A DNA stretch of 58,822 nucleotides from Paenibacillus alginolyticus DSM 5050 = NBRC 15375 (GTDB lineage: Bacteria; Bacillota; Bacilli; Paenibacillales; NBRC-103111): contig NZ_AUGY01000050.1 of the NCBI RefSeq assembly GCF_000422905.1, positions 1-58,822 on the forward strand, in the 5' to 3' direction. The position numbers and the translations under genes are program-made. Shown here one piece after another: positions 24,126 to 32,631 of the stretch (its first letter is position 1; every line of letters starts with the position of its first letter). The notes under the pieces were generated by a model that did not search any database, was not told the DNA's origin, and worked only from the letters and a program-made list of their open reading frames with translations.

Positions 24126-25394
24126 CTACTCGCTTGGGACGGGTGATTGACGATGCACGGAGGCTCCCAACATGGAAAGCATATGTTCAATTCTATCATA
24201 GCCTCTATCAATATGATGAATTTGCTCAACGATCGTAGTGCCATGCGCAGCCAGACCGGCAATGACAAGTGCTGCACCGGCTCGCAAATCAGTCGCTTCC
24301 ACCGTTGCTCCATATAACCTCGGAACCCCTCGGATAAAGGCTGAGCTCATATCTACACGGATATCCGCTCCCATGCGGGAAAGTTCATCAACGTGTTTAA
24401 ATCTACCTTCGAATATCGTTTCTTTCATTATGCTCAGTCCATCTGCTAGAGATAACAGCACCATGACTTGCGATTGAAGATCCGTTGGAAAGGACGGATG
24501 CGGCGAAGTAACAATACGTTCGACTGCCTTCGGTCTTGTCGGACAGCTTACATGTATTATATCACCGTCCGTGATGATTTGAACACCTGCGCGCTTGAGA
24601 ACATGAATAACCGAGGTTAAATGAGCAGGGTTCACTCTTTCGAGTGTAATGCTTCCTTTGGTCGCTGCAGCTGCAACAAGGAATGTTCCTGCTACAATGC
24701 GATCGGGTATGATGCGATATGCACAAGGAGATAATGACTCCACTCCGCGAATCGTTATGGTGTCCGTACCTGCGCCAATAATATCGGCGCCCATCGCGTT
24801 CAGGAAGTTTTGCAAATCCTGAATCTCAGGTTCACGGGCAGCATTGTGAATCGTTGTGATGCCTTCTGCTTTGACAGCAGCCATCATAATATTTTCCGTA
24901 GCCCCCACACTGGGGAAGTCTAGAACAATCTCGCTGCCTTGCAGTGAATCTGCGGTGCAAACAATCTTGTTGGCGAATTCTTCAATTTTGGCTCCGAGAG
25001 CCTGCAAACCTTTAAGGTGCAAATCGATTTTACGTTCGCCGATTGCGCAGCCACCTGGTTGATATACGGTAACACTGCCGAATCTAGCGAGTAGCGGACC
25101 CATAAGAAAGATGGAAGAACGCATCTGACCCATCAATTCTTCTGGGATATGAGAGGAATGAGCTGTGGATGTTGTGATAGATACCGTATCCCCTTGCTGC
25201 TCAGCACGACAACCCAGCGCGCGAAGAATGCGCAGCATGGTGTCGACGTCGAGCAAATTAGGAACATTATGCAGGGTATGAGTGCCGCTAGTCAGGATGC
25301 AGGCTGCTAAGATTGGTAATGCGGCGTTTTTCGCGCCGTGTATCTGGATGGCTCCCGTAAGAGGTCTTCCACCTTCGATAACGAGCTTCTCCAA
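24126..25394 (-). CDS. murA: UDP-GlcNAc enolpyruvyltransferase MurA
   Basis: Commits UDP-GlcNAc to peptidoglycan by transferring enolpyruvyl from PEP. The 422 residues carry Lys22-Asn23 (GAKNAALP), the PEP-reactive and fosfomycin-sensitive Cys116 in PGGCAIGERKID, and Arg/Asp motifs such as FPTDLQSQVMVLLSLADG. The start is TTG at 25394 with CGGAGGTGG seven bases upstream. Placement between murB and divIB inside the dcw cluster differs from B. subtilis, where murAA lies elsewhere. It follows murB by 15 bp, so the two should be co-transcribed. Confidence 0.96.
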   Translation of the reverse strand: MEKLVIEGGRPLTGAIQIHGAKNAALPILAACILTSGTHTLHNVPNLLDVDTMLRILRALGCRAEQQGDTVSITTSTAHSSHIPEELMGQMRSSIFLMGPLLARFGSVTVYQPGGCAIGERKIDLHLKGLQALGAKIEEFANKIVCTADSLQGSEIVLDFPSVGATENIMMAAVKAEGITTIHNAAREPEIQDLQNFLNAMGADIIGAGTDTITIRGVESLSPCAYRIIPDRIVAGTFLVAAAATKGSITLERVNPAHLTSVIHVLKRAGVQIITDGDIIHVSCPTRPKAVERIVTSPHPSFPTDLQSQVMVLLSLADGLSIMKETIFEGRFKHVDELSRMGADIRVDMSSAFIRGVPRLYGATVEATDLRAGAALVIAGLAAHGTTIVEQIHHIDRGYDRIEHMLSMLGASVHRQSPVPSE

Positions 25395-25409
25395 AGTTCC
25401 ACCTCCGAT

Positions 25410-26315
25410 TTACCTCTCACCTATCACAAGAACTTCCGGTACTAGCGATATCCCGTACTGATTCTGTACGATAAGCTGTACCTCGCCTATGAGAGTGAGA
25501 ACGTCCTCGGCTGTAGCATCTCCGGTATTAACAATGAAATTGGCGTGAAGCGTTGAGATTTCCGCTCCACCGACACTTCTGCCTTTTAGGCCGGCATCTT
25601 CGATAAGCCTAGCTGCGAATCCCCCTTCGGGGTTGCGGAATACACTTCCAGCGCAAGCTAATTGGCCGGGTTGAGTACGCCGACGCCGATCGCGGTAAGC
25701 CGCCATGGCTCCCGCAATTTCTTTGCGCTCTCCAACCTGTAATTCAAAGACAGCTTCCGTTACAATGCCGGGCAATGTTTGCAGAATCGAATGTCGATAG
25801 GCATACTGCAAATCCTCCGCCTTCATCGTGACCAATTCCCCTGTGTCCAGGATGACTTCAGCCTGCTTGAGTATGCGTGACACATCGGACCCATGAGCCC
25901 CTGCATTCATGTAGACGGCGCCTCCCACTGAACCGGGAATGCCAGAAGCAAACTCCAGTCCGGTTAAACCTTCTTTGGCCGCTAGTACGGACAATTTAAT
26001 GAACGAATAGGAACCACCTGCGTAGACCATCGCACCATCAAAACGAAGCGTTTCTAACGCATTGCCAAGTTTAATAACGACCCCTCTAATGCCTTTATCA
26101 CTTACAAGCAGATTAGATCCTCTACCAATGACCGTCCATGGAACACCGCGTTCATATAGAAATCGGATGACAGCAGCTACCTGCTCTTTCGTTTGGGGGA
26201 TAACGAGGCAATCAGCCGGACCGCCGATTTTCCATGTCGTATAAGGGGCTAGTCGTTCATTCGTTCGAATCTCGCCAATATTTGCTGCCTGTAAGTCGGA
26301 TATTAACTGTTGCAT
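25410..26315 (-). CDS. murB: UDP-N-acetylenolpyruvoylglucosamine reductase
   Basis: FAD- and NADPH-dependent reduction of the enolpyruvyl group to give UDP-MurNAc. The 301 residues are a type IIb MurB without the extra loop: FAD-binding TTWKIGGPADCLV, VIGRGSNLLVSDKGIRGVVIK (here cut to VIGRGSNLLVSDKG), GIPGSVGGAVYMNAGAHG, and the catalytic Ser in CAGSVFRNPEG. GGAGG lies six bases before ATG. A 204-bp leader separates it from murG and contains the hairpin CGAAGA/TCTTCG near 26400. Confidence 0.96.
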   Translation of the reverse strand: MQQLISDLQAANIGEIRTNERLAPYTTWKIGGPADCLVIPQTKEQVAAVIRFLYERGVPWTVIGRGSNLLVSDKGIRGVVIKLGNALETLRFDGAMVYAGGSYSFIKLSVLAAKEGLTGLEFASGIPGSVGGAVYMNAGAHGSDVSRILKQAEVILDTGELVTMKAEDLQYAYRHSILQTLPGIVTEAVFELQVGERKEIAGAMAAYRDRRRRTQPGQLACAGSVFRNPEGGFAARLIEDAGLKGRSVGGAEISTLHANFIVNTGDATAEDVLTLIGEVQLIVQNQYGISLVPEVLVIGER

Positions 26316-26519
26316 GGGAAAACCTCCTTCACAGAACGTAGGGCGAAATTATCTTGAAAAGCAGATTCAAGCATCATAATTTCATAATACGGACCGAGTC
26401 GAAGATGGCCGGTCTTCGTTGTTTGGCGCCATATTAAGCCTTAGGTGTCTGTCACGGTTATAGTGTAGTTTATGTAAAATCGGATAGAGTGTGACAATCG
26501 CCTATTCGGTTTAGCAAAT
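26316..26519 (-). other. murG-murB gap: leader hairpin, possible promoter
   Basis: On the minus strand TTGTCA, 17 bases and CATAAA form a weak SigA-like promoter near 26495-26467. Further on, CGAAGACC/GGTCTTCG-like arms form a stable hairpin near 26399-26418, too far from any T run to be a terminator. This is the largest gap in the mur run, so murB-murA may have their own start here. Confidence 0.35.
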
Positions 26520-27590
26520 TCAAGTCGATAAACGATAGGTTTCAATCAGTTTTACGATCGATGCAACCGCATCGCTATCTTTGCGTGACTTCATCGCTGC
26601 CTTGTGGGTCTCTCGATTCGCATGAAGAGCTTCCACACGCTCTGCGAGCGTATCGGCAGTTAAAGCCTCCTCTTGCAAAACATCTGCGTAGCCAGCTTTC
26701 TGAAACGACTCTGCATTTAGAATCTGGTCGCCTCGACTTGCCTGCAGTGATAATGGAATGAGCAGCATCGGCTTTTCCATGACTAAAAATTCATAAATCG
26801 ATGTGGCGCCAGCCCTGGAAATAACAAGGTCTGTCATTGCCAAAATATCCGGGAGCTCCTCATTCAAATATTCAAATTGTTTATATCCTCGGGTATGGGC
26901 AAGCTCTGACGCGATATTGCCTTTCCCGCATAGGTGTACGATCTGAAACTGAGCTAACAATCGTTCTAAGTTGCTTCTGACGGCTTGGTTAATCACTTGT
27001 GAGCCTAGGCTGCCGCCCATCACCAAAATGACCGGTTTTTGCGAATGAAAATCACAAAGCTGGTAGGCGCGTGACGCTTTACCACTGAGAATGTGTTCAC
27101 GAATCGGTAAGCCTGTCAGTTCAGCCTTGTCTCTTTGAACATGCTGTAAGGACTCCGGAAAGGTCACGCAAACCTTGGTTGCAAAAGGTATTGAAATCTT
27201 GTTCGCAAGCCCAGGCGTTATATCCGACTCATGAATAATCACCGGAATCTTGTTCATCCGACTGCCTAGAACGACCGGGACGGAAACGAACCCGCCCTTC
27301 GAAAAGACGATGGCGGGCTTCAAACGACGGAGCAATCTATAAGACTCATAGACGCCTTTTATCACTCTGAAAGGGTCTTTGAAATTTTTCAGATCAAAAT
27401 ATCGACGTAATTTCCCAGACGAAATGGAGTAAAAAGGTACACCTTCGCGTTCTATGATGTCTTTCTCGATGCCCGTAGCTGAACCTATGTATTTAATTTC
27501 CCAACCTAACTGCGCAAGCTTATGCATCAGCGCTATGTTAGGTGTAACATGTCCTGCGGAGCCTCCTCCGGTAAAGACAATCGTTTTCAT
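26520..27590 (-). CDS. murG: Lipid II synthase MurG
   Basis: Adds GlcNAc to lipid I on the inner face of the membrane. The 356-residue GT-B glycosyltransferase shows the N-terminal glycine loop TGGGSAGHVTPNIAL, the second loop MGGSLGSQVINQAV (about 190-203), and the donor-site region VISRAGATSIYEFLVMEKP followed by LIPL. GAGGTG lies before the ATG and overlaps the end of spoVE. The ATG begins seven bases after the spoVE stop, so they are coupled. Confidence 0.97.
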   Translation of the reverse strand: MKTIVFTGGGSAGHVTPNIALMHKLAQLGWEIKYIGSATGIEKDIIEREGVPFYSISSGKLRRYFDLKNFKDPFRVIKGVYESYRLLRRLKPAIVFSKGGFVSVPVVLGSRMNKIPVIIHESDITPGLANKISIPFATKVCVTFPESLQHVQRDKAELTGLPIREHILSGKASRAYQLCDFHSQKPVILVMGGSLGSQVINQAVRSNLERLLAQFQIVHLCGKGNIASELAHTRGYKQFEYLNEELPDILAMTDLVISRAGATSIYEFLVMEKPMLLIPLSLQASRGDQILNAESFQKAGYADVLQEEALTADTLAERVEALHANRETHKAAMKSRKDSDAVASIVKLIETYRLST

Positions 27591-27597
27591 TCCCCTG

Positions 27598-28695
27598 TCA
27601 CCTCGAATAGCGGGATATATTGAGCAGGATGCCGACGGATGTCAGCATAAGCGTCAATGAAGACCCTCCTGCACTTATGAATGGCAAAGTAATGCCGGTT
27701 ACCGGGAACATCCCGATAACAACACCAATATTAATAATGACTTGTACGGCAATCATGCCGATAATGCCAACAGCAATCAAACTGGCAAACGTATCCGGCG
27801 CTGTAATAGCTGCCCGCATTCCGCGCCACACAAGAATCGTAAAGAGCAGCAGCACAAGCGTACCGCCGATAAATCCAAGTTCCTCAGCAATAATGGAGAA
27901 AATGAAGTCCGTTTGCGGCTCTGGCAAATAGCTGTATTTCTGGCGGCTCATGCCTAGGCCAAGCCCTACAAGTCCTCCAGGTCCTATCGCATAGAGCGAT
28001 TGAATCGACTGATAACCTGCACCTAGAGGATCCTGCCATGGATCCAAGAATGCTGTAATTCGCTTCAAACGGTATGGGGCGGCAATGACAAGCCCGATAA
28101 AACCCGCAACCCCTATCATACCTAGATACGAGAGATGAAGCAATCTCGCACCCGATGTATAGATGATGAGCAGCGAAGCTCCGACGAGAACGGCACCTGT
28201 TCCAAGGTCAGGCTGCAGCATAATTAGACCGAATGCTAAGCCCATGATGCCAAGCGGCGGCAATAATCCTTTTCTGAATAGGGTTATTTTCGCTTGATGT
28301 TCAGATAACAGGTTGGATAGAAAGAGAATCATCCCAATTTTCATAAATTCGGACGGCTGAATACCGAAGGCACCAATTCCTAACCAGCTTCGAGCCCCAC
28401 CTCGTACAACCCCAATGCCGGGAATCAACACGATAATCAACATGGCAAAGCAAACAAAAAGCGCGACTCGGGCAAATCTTTTCCAAACTAAATAATCAAC
28501 ATTCATCGTAAAAAACATGGCGATTACACCCAAAACAGCAAATATAAATTGACGTTTCAAGTAGTATAGGGAGTCGCCAAATTCGCGAAACGCAAGAACA
28601 CTGCTAGCGCTGTAAACCATAATAACGCCAATTGTCAAAAGCAACAAGGTTGGAACAATAATCCAAATGTCAGGAGCGGACCGTGCTTTACCCAT
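27598..28695 (-). CDS. spoVE: SEDS glycosyltransferase SpoVE/FtsW
   Basis: A ten-helix membrane protein of the SEDS family, 365 residues from the ATG at 28695 (GAGGTGTCTGTT upstream). Typical regions are MVYSASSVLA, the catalytic-loop area with GARSWLGIGAFGIQPSEFMK, split here as GARSWLGIG and QPSEFMK, and the C-terminal PVTGITLPFISAGGSS. SEDS proteins polymerise lipid II with a class B PBP. Between murD and murG this is the B. subtilis spoVE position, and spoVD lies nearby, favouring the spore-cortex enzyme; a vegetative FtsW role is the alternative if no other copy exists. Confidence 0.92.
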   Translation of the reverse strand: MGKARSAPDIWIIVPTLLLLTIGVIMVYSASSVLAFREFGDSLYYLKRQFIFAVLGVIAMFFTMNVDYLVWKRFARVALFVCFAMLIIVLIPGIGVVRGGARSWLGIGAFGIQPSEFMKIGMILFLSNLLSEHQAKITLFRKGLLPPLGIMGLAFGLIMLQPDLGTGAVLVGASLLIIYTSGARLLHLSYLGMIGVAGFIGLVIAAPYRLKRITAFLDPWQDPLGAGYQSIQSLYAIGPGGLVGLGLGMSRQKYSYLPEPQTDFIFSIIAEELGFIGGTLVLLLFTILVWRGMRAAITAPDTFASLIAVGIIGMIAVQVIINIGVVIGMFPVTGITLPFISAGGSSLTLMLTSVGILLNISRYSR

Positions 28696-28793
28696 AACAG
28701 ACACCTCTTCGTGTGTTGTGGGCGTCATCCTTGATACATATCAGCAAGCAGCGCCAGTAACGCCACAAGTCAGCCTATGTGGATAAGCCCTAT

Positions 28794-30188
28794 TTAAAGG
28801 TTATGCACGGACTCCTTAAACATGCGTCCCCTGTCCTCATAGGAGGGGAACATATCCCAGCTTGCACAAGCAGGTGAAAGTAGAACAATATCTCCGGGTT
28901 CACTCATTTGCCAGGCTAGCTGAACGGCTTGCGACACCGCGTCCGCTGCATCCTTAGCAGTATCGACGGTTTGAATGCGGCTAATCCCTGCCAGCTCGGC
29001 AATATGTATAATTTTCTCTTTCGTTTGTCCTAGGGTAACGATACCTTTAATCCGCTCACGAAAAGTAGGCAGAAGTTCCATGTAGTCCGACCCGCGGTCC
29101 AAACCTCCCGCAATCAGAATAACGCGCTGGTTGAACGCTTCAATCGACTTAATCGAAGCCGCTGCATTCGTCGCTTTGGAGTTGTTATAGAAGGTCACAC
29201 CCTTCAGCTCTCTAACGAGCTCCAGACGGTGTTCTACGCCTTGGAAGCTTCTAAGCACATCTGCTATGGCATCTAGCTGAACACCCGCTGTAATGGCCGC
29301 TGCCGCCGCTGCTAACGCGTTCTCAACGTTAAAGCTGCCCGGAATCCCCATTTCTCTAGCCGGCATAATCGATTGCACTTGGCCGAGTCCGTTTGCGTAA
29401 ACGATGACCTCAGTTTCTACATCAAAGTAAACGCCAAAAGCGAGCTTCTCTTTCATAGAAAATGGGAACAGCTTAGCCTTCAGGCTAGGAATTAAAGACT
29501 GGCACACCTCATCATCCCAATTCAGGATTGCCGTATCTTCTTCGGTTTGATTTGAAAATATTTTAGCTTTCGAAGCGATATAGTCATCCATAGAACCATG
29601 ATAATCCAGATGAGTTTCGTACACATTTAACAAAAGTGCAATTGTCGGTCGGAACGAAGTCGTTCCTTTCAGTTGAAAGCTGCTGAGCTCAACAACCATC
29701 CAGTTATCAGCCGTAACTTCAGGCGCAGCCTCGGTTAATGCTCGCCCAATATTACCCGCTACAACCGGAGATAAGCCAGCTGCATCCAGCATTAAACCAA
29801 TTAATGTTGTCGTTGTGGTCTTGCCATTCGAACCCGTTATACCGATAATCGGAGCTTCACAAAATTGATAAGCAACCTCTACCTCCGTTACGACCTCGAT
29901 TCCAAGCTCTTCTGCCTTGCGAATTGGCTCTACCGAATACGGAATTCCCGGGTTCTTCACAACGAGAGAAATACCTTCATGCACTAAGGACTCCGGATGA
30001 AAGCCGCATACAACAGAAATACCCAGAGCCTCTAATTCGTCGGCTTCAGGGCATGCGCTTCGCTCTTTTTTGTCGTTGACCGTGACTAAGGCTCCTTTTT
30101 GATGAAAAAGCTTAGCCGCAGCAACTCCGCTGCGAGCCAAGCCCAAAATAATCACTTCAAGTCCACGATAATCCCGCGGATGTTTCAT
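28794..30188 (-). CDS. murD: UDP-MurNAc-L-Ala:D-Glu ligase MurD
   Basis: ATP-dependent addition of D-glutamate to UDP-MurNAc-L-Ala. The 464 residues show the N-terminal Rossmann domain (GLARSGVAAAKLF), the P-loop GITGSNGKTTTT (about 121-132), the central ligase motif ENALAAAAAA, HRLE followed by NNSKATNAAA, and the C-terminal LLSPACASWDMF typical of MurD. The start codon ATG at 30188 lies three bases after the mraY stop, with GAGGTGTTG upstream inside mraY. Confidence 0.97.
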   Translation of the reverse strand: MKHPRDYRGLEVIILGLARSGVAAAKLFHQKGALVTVNDKKERSACPEADELEALGISVVCGFHPESLVHEGISLVVKNPGIPYSVEPIRKAEELGIEVVTEVEVAYQFCEAPIIGITGSNGKTTTTTLIGLMLDAAGLSPVVAGNIGRALTEAAPEVTADNWMVVELSSFQLKGTTSFRPTIALLLNVYETHLDYHGSMDDYIASKAKIFSNQTEEDTAILNWDDEVCQSLIPSLKAKLFPFSMKEKLAFGVYFDVETEVIVYANGLGQVQSIMPAREMGIPGSFNVENALAAAAAAITAGVQLDAIADVLRSFQGVEHRLELVRELKGVTFYNNSKATNAAASIKSIEAFNQRVILIAGGLDRGSDYMELLPTFRERIKGIVTLGQTKEKIIHIAELAGISRIQTVDTAKDAADAVSQAVQLAWQMSEPGDIVLLSPACASWDMFPSYEDRGRMFKESVHNL

Positions 30189-30191
30189 GCT

Positions 30192-31151
30192 CTACAACAC
30201 CTCATTCATATATAATCCGAGTACAGCAAGCACGAGGCCTACGACCCAGAATGTGATAACAACACGCCATTCCGACCAGCCAACCAATTCGAAGTGGTGA
30301 TGAATCGGACTCATTTTGAAAACACGCTTGCCTCTCGTCTTGAAAGAAACAACTTGGATCACAACAGAGAGAATCTCAACCAAGAACACACCGCCGACTA
30401 TGGCAAGCAGCAGCTCAGCTTTGGTCAAGATGGCAACAGCCACTAGGCCTCCGCCAATCCCAAGCGATCCTGTGTCACCCATAAATACTTTAGCAGGATG
30501 GGCATTAAAAACGAGAAAACCGAGTACGGCCCCAACCATGGCTGCCGAAAAAATAGCCGCTTCCGGCTGCGTATTATTCATTGCAATAACCGTATAAGCA
30601 CCAAATGCAATGGCACTTGTCCCCGCAAGCAACCCGTCAAGACCATCTGTAAAATTCACCGCATTCGATGCACCCAACATCAAAATTGCCATTATGGGAA
30701 AGTACAACCAGCCTGGGTTAAAGTGGAACGCTACAAATGGAATATATAAGTCCGTGCTGTGTCCTTGCATGATAAGCAGGTAACAGACGACAGCGGAGAT
30801 CAAGAGCTGACCGAACAGCTTTTGTTTCGCTGTAAGTCCGAGTGAGCGTTTGAAAATAATTTTGATATAATCGTCGAGAAAGCCAACTAGTCCATAGCCT
30901 AAAGAGGCTATTAACAGGATGAGAAGATCCGTATTTTTGTCGGCAAAACGAAGCGTAGCAAGGGCCAGCGCGAGTAAAATAATGACTCCGCCCATCGTTG
31001 GCGTCCCTTGTTTTTTGAGATGTCCTTGCGGACCATCCTCACGTATTTGCTGCCCGAATTTCATACGCCGCAAAATGGGTATAAAAAGCGGTCCCATAAT
31101 AAGCGCAAGTACAAAAGCTACGCCCATCGTTAATAAAATTGCGTTTTCCAC
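30192..31151 (-). CDS. mraY: Phospho-MurNAc-pentapeptide transferase MraY
   Basis: Makes lipid I from UDP-MurNAc-pentapeptide and undecaprenyl phosphate. A 319-residue polytopic membrane protein with about ten helices. Signature sequences are GTPTMGG (about 50-56), the Asp-rich LDDYIK (about 91-96), NAVNFTDGLDGL (about 162-173), KVFMGDTGSLG (about 222-232) and the HHHFE motif near 289. The start is GTG at 31151 with GGGGG seven bases upstream. A hairpin of the repeat family stands directly before the ribosome site. Confidence 0.97.
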   Translation of the reverse strand: MENAILLTMGVAFVLALIMGPLFIPILRRMKFGQQIREDGPQGHLKKQGTPTMGGVIILLALALATLRFADKNTDLLILLIASLGYGLVGFLDDYIKIIFKRSLGLTAKQKLFGQLLISAVVCYLLIMQGHSTDLYIPFVAFHFNPGWLYFPIMAILMLGASNAVNFTDGLDGLLAGTSAIAFGAYTVIAMNNTQPEAAIFSAAMVGAVLGFLVFNAHPAKVFMGDTGSLGIGGGLVAVAILTKAELLLAIVGGVFLVEILSVVIQVVSFKTRGKRVFKMSPIHHHFELVGWSEWRVVITFWVVGLVLAVLGLYMNEVL

Positions 31152-31162
31152 GTTGGTTCCCC

Positions 31163-31188
31163 CTGCTCGTTTTCGTCTTTCGAAAACG
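31163..31188 (-). repeat. Leader hairpin before mraY
   Basis: CGTTTTCG (31168-31175) and CGAAAACG (31181-31188) form a perfect 8-bp stem with a 5-base loop, followed on the minus strand by AGCAGGGGG, the mraY ribosome site. A single-copy member of the hairpin/Shine-Dalgarno family. Confidence 0.65.
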
Positions 31189-31227
31189 ATCTACTGTTTC
31201 ATCCTAAAATTTAATTACAAACGCCAT

Positions 31228-32631
31228 CTAGGCGAGTAAGGCATTAACAACATGTTCGAGACGCATGCCTCGCGAGCCTTTAACGAGCACAAGGTCGTCG
31301 GCTCGGACCTCCGCTGCGAGCTCTGCCGCGAGCTGCTCTTTGTCATCGAAGGCGCGCACGCTCGCCTTCGGGAACCGCTTAACCGCTTCATCCGCGATGC
31401 AGCGGCCGAGACGGCCGAACGTGAAGACGTAGTCTACACGTTCAGGAGACAACATCGCACCAATGCTGCGATGGAACTCCTCTTCGTGCTCGCCAAGCTC
31501 CAGCATGTCGCCGAGCACGAGGAACTTGCGACCGAAGCCGCGCAGCTGCTCGGTCAAATCGATCGCAGCCCGCATGGATGCCGGGCTGGCGTTATACGCA
31601 TCGTTAAGCACAGTCAGCCCTGAGGCTGCTGTCAGCTTCTCGATGCGCATGCTTGTCATCTGCAGCGAGCGAAGCCCCGCTGCAATTCCCTCAGGCGAGA
31701 CGCCGAAGGCCTCGCCGACGGCAATGGCCGCTAACGCATTAATCACATTATGCGTACCGAGCAAGGGAATGAACAATTCCGGGTAACCCGGTGAATTGAT
31801 CTGGAAGTGCGCCCCGTCCGCATCCATCCGGATGTCGGTCGGGAACAGATCATTGCCCGCGCCGCTGCCAAAGCGAATGCGGCTCAGCCCTTCTGGCAGG
31901 CTATCCGGCGACTCCGCGAGGGCCTGTTCAATCAGTGGTTCGTCGCCATTGTAGACGAACAATCCGCCGCTGGACATTCCGCTAACGATCTCGGCCTTGG
32001 CCCGAGCGATTTCTTCCCGCGAGCCTAGCTGCAGCATGTGCGATTCGCCGATCATCGTAATGATCGACGCTTCCGGCTCGGCCAGATTCGATAGCAGCTC
32101 AATCTCGCCTCGTCCACTCATCCCCATCTCGACCACGGCAAATTGCGTGGTCTTATCAAGCTCGAGCAGCGTGAGCGGTAAACCAATATGATTATTCAGG
32201 TTTCCCTTTGTCTTGTGCACTTGAAATGTGCTGCCCAATACGGCAGCAACTAAATCTTTCGTCGTCGTTTTGCCATTGCTCCCAGTAATGCCAATAATGC
32301 GAACCGGCAGCTGCTCGCGATAAGACTTAGCCAACTGCTGCAAGGCGGTTAACGTATCCTTGACGCGAATGATGGGCATGCCTTCGGGGGGGTGAGGGTG
32401 GTCATCTTGCCATAAGGCAGCCGCAGCCCCTTTGCTGTAAGCCTCTGAGGCATAAGCGTGACCATCGAAATGGTCCCCGATCAGCGGCACAAACAGACTT
32501 CCAGGTCGTATAGTTCGCGTGTCGGTAGATATACCTTTTATTAAAATGTCCCTTGCAGCTGACTTCGAGAACACCTTCACACATTCAACGCCTAGCATGT
32601 CTGTCATTTGTTCCAACGTGCGCTCTATCAA
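31228..32631 (-). CDS. murF: UDP-MurNAc-tripeptide:D-Ala-D-Ala ligase MurF
   Basis: Adds D-Ala-D-Ala to the stem peptide. The 467 residues contain the P-loop GITGSNGKTTTKDLVAAV (about 112-129), the GNLNNHIGLPLTLL motif, ligase residues in VLNDAYNASPASMRAA and LVLGDMLELGEHEEEFH. The start is TTG at 32631, overlapping the murE stop as TTGA, with GAGAGG upstream. The sequence between about 31250 and 32350 is clearly richer in G+C (sampled 60-base lines give about 55-68 percent) than its neighbours, a sign of local recombination or different origin. B. subtilis has murF outside the dcw cluster. Confidence 0.96.
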   Translation of the reverse strand: MIERTLEQMTDMLGVECVKVFSKSAARDILIKGISTDTRTIRPGSLFVPLIGDHFDGHAYASEAYSKGAAAALWQDDHPHPPEGMPIIRVKDTLTALQQLAKSYREQLPVRIIGITGSNGKTTTKDLVAAVLGSTFQVHKTKGNLNNHIGLPLTLLELDKTTQFAVVEMGMSGRGEIELLSNLAEPEASIITMIGESHMLQLGSREEIARAKAEIVSGMSSGGLFVYNGDEPLIEQALAESPDSLPEGLSRIRFGSGAGNDLFPTDIRMDADGAHFQINSPGYPELFIPLLGTHNVINALAAIAVGEAFGVSPEGIAAGLRSLQMTSMRIEKLTAASGLTVLNDAYNASPASMRAAIDLTEQLRGFGRKFLVLGDMLELGEHEEEFHRSIGAMLSPERVDYVFTFGRLGRCIADEAVKRFPKASVRAFDDKEQLAAELAAEVRADDLVLVKGSRGMRLEHVVNALLA

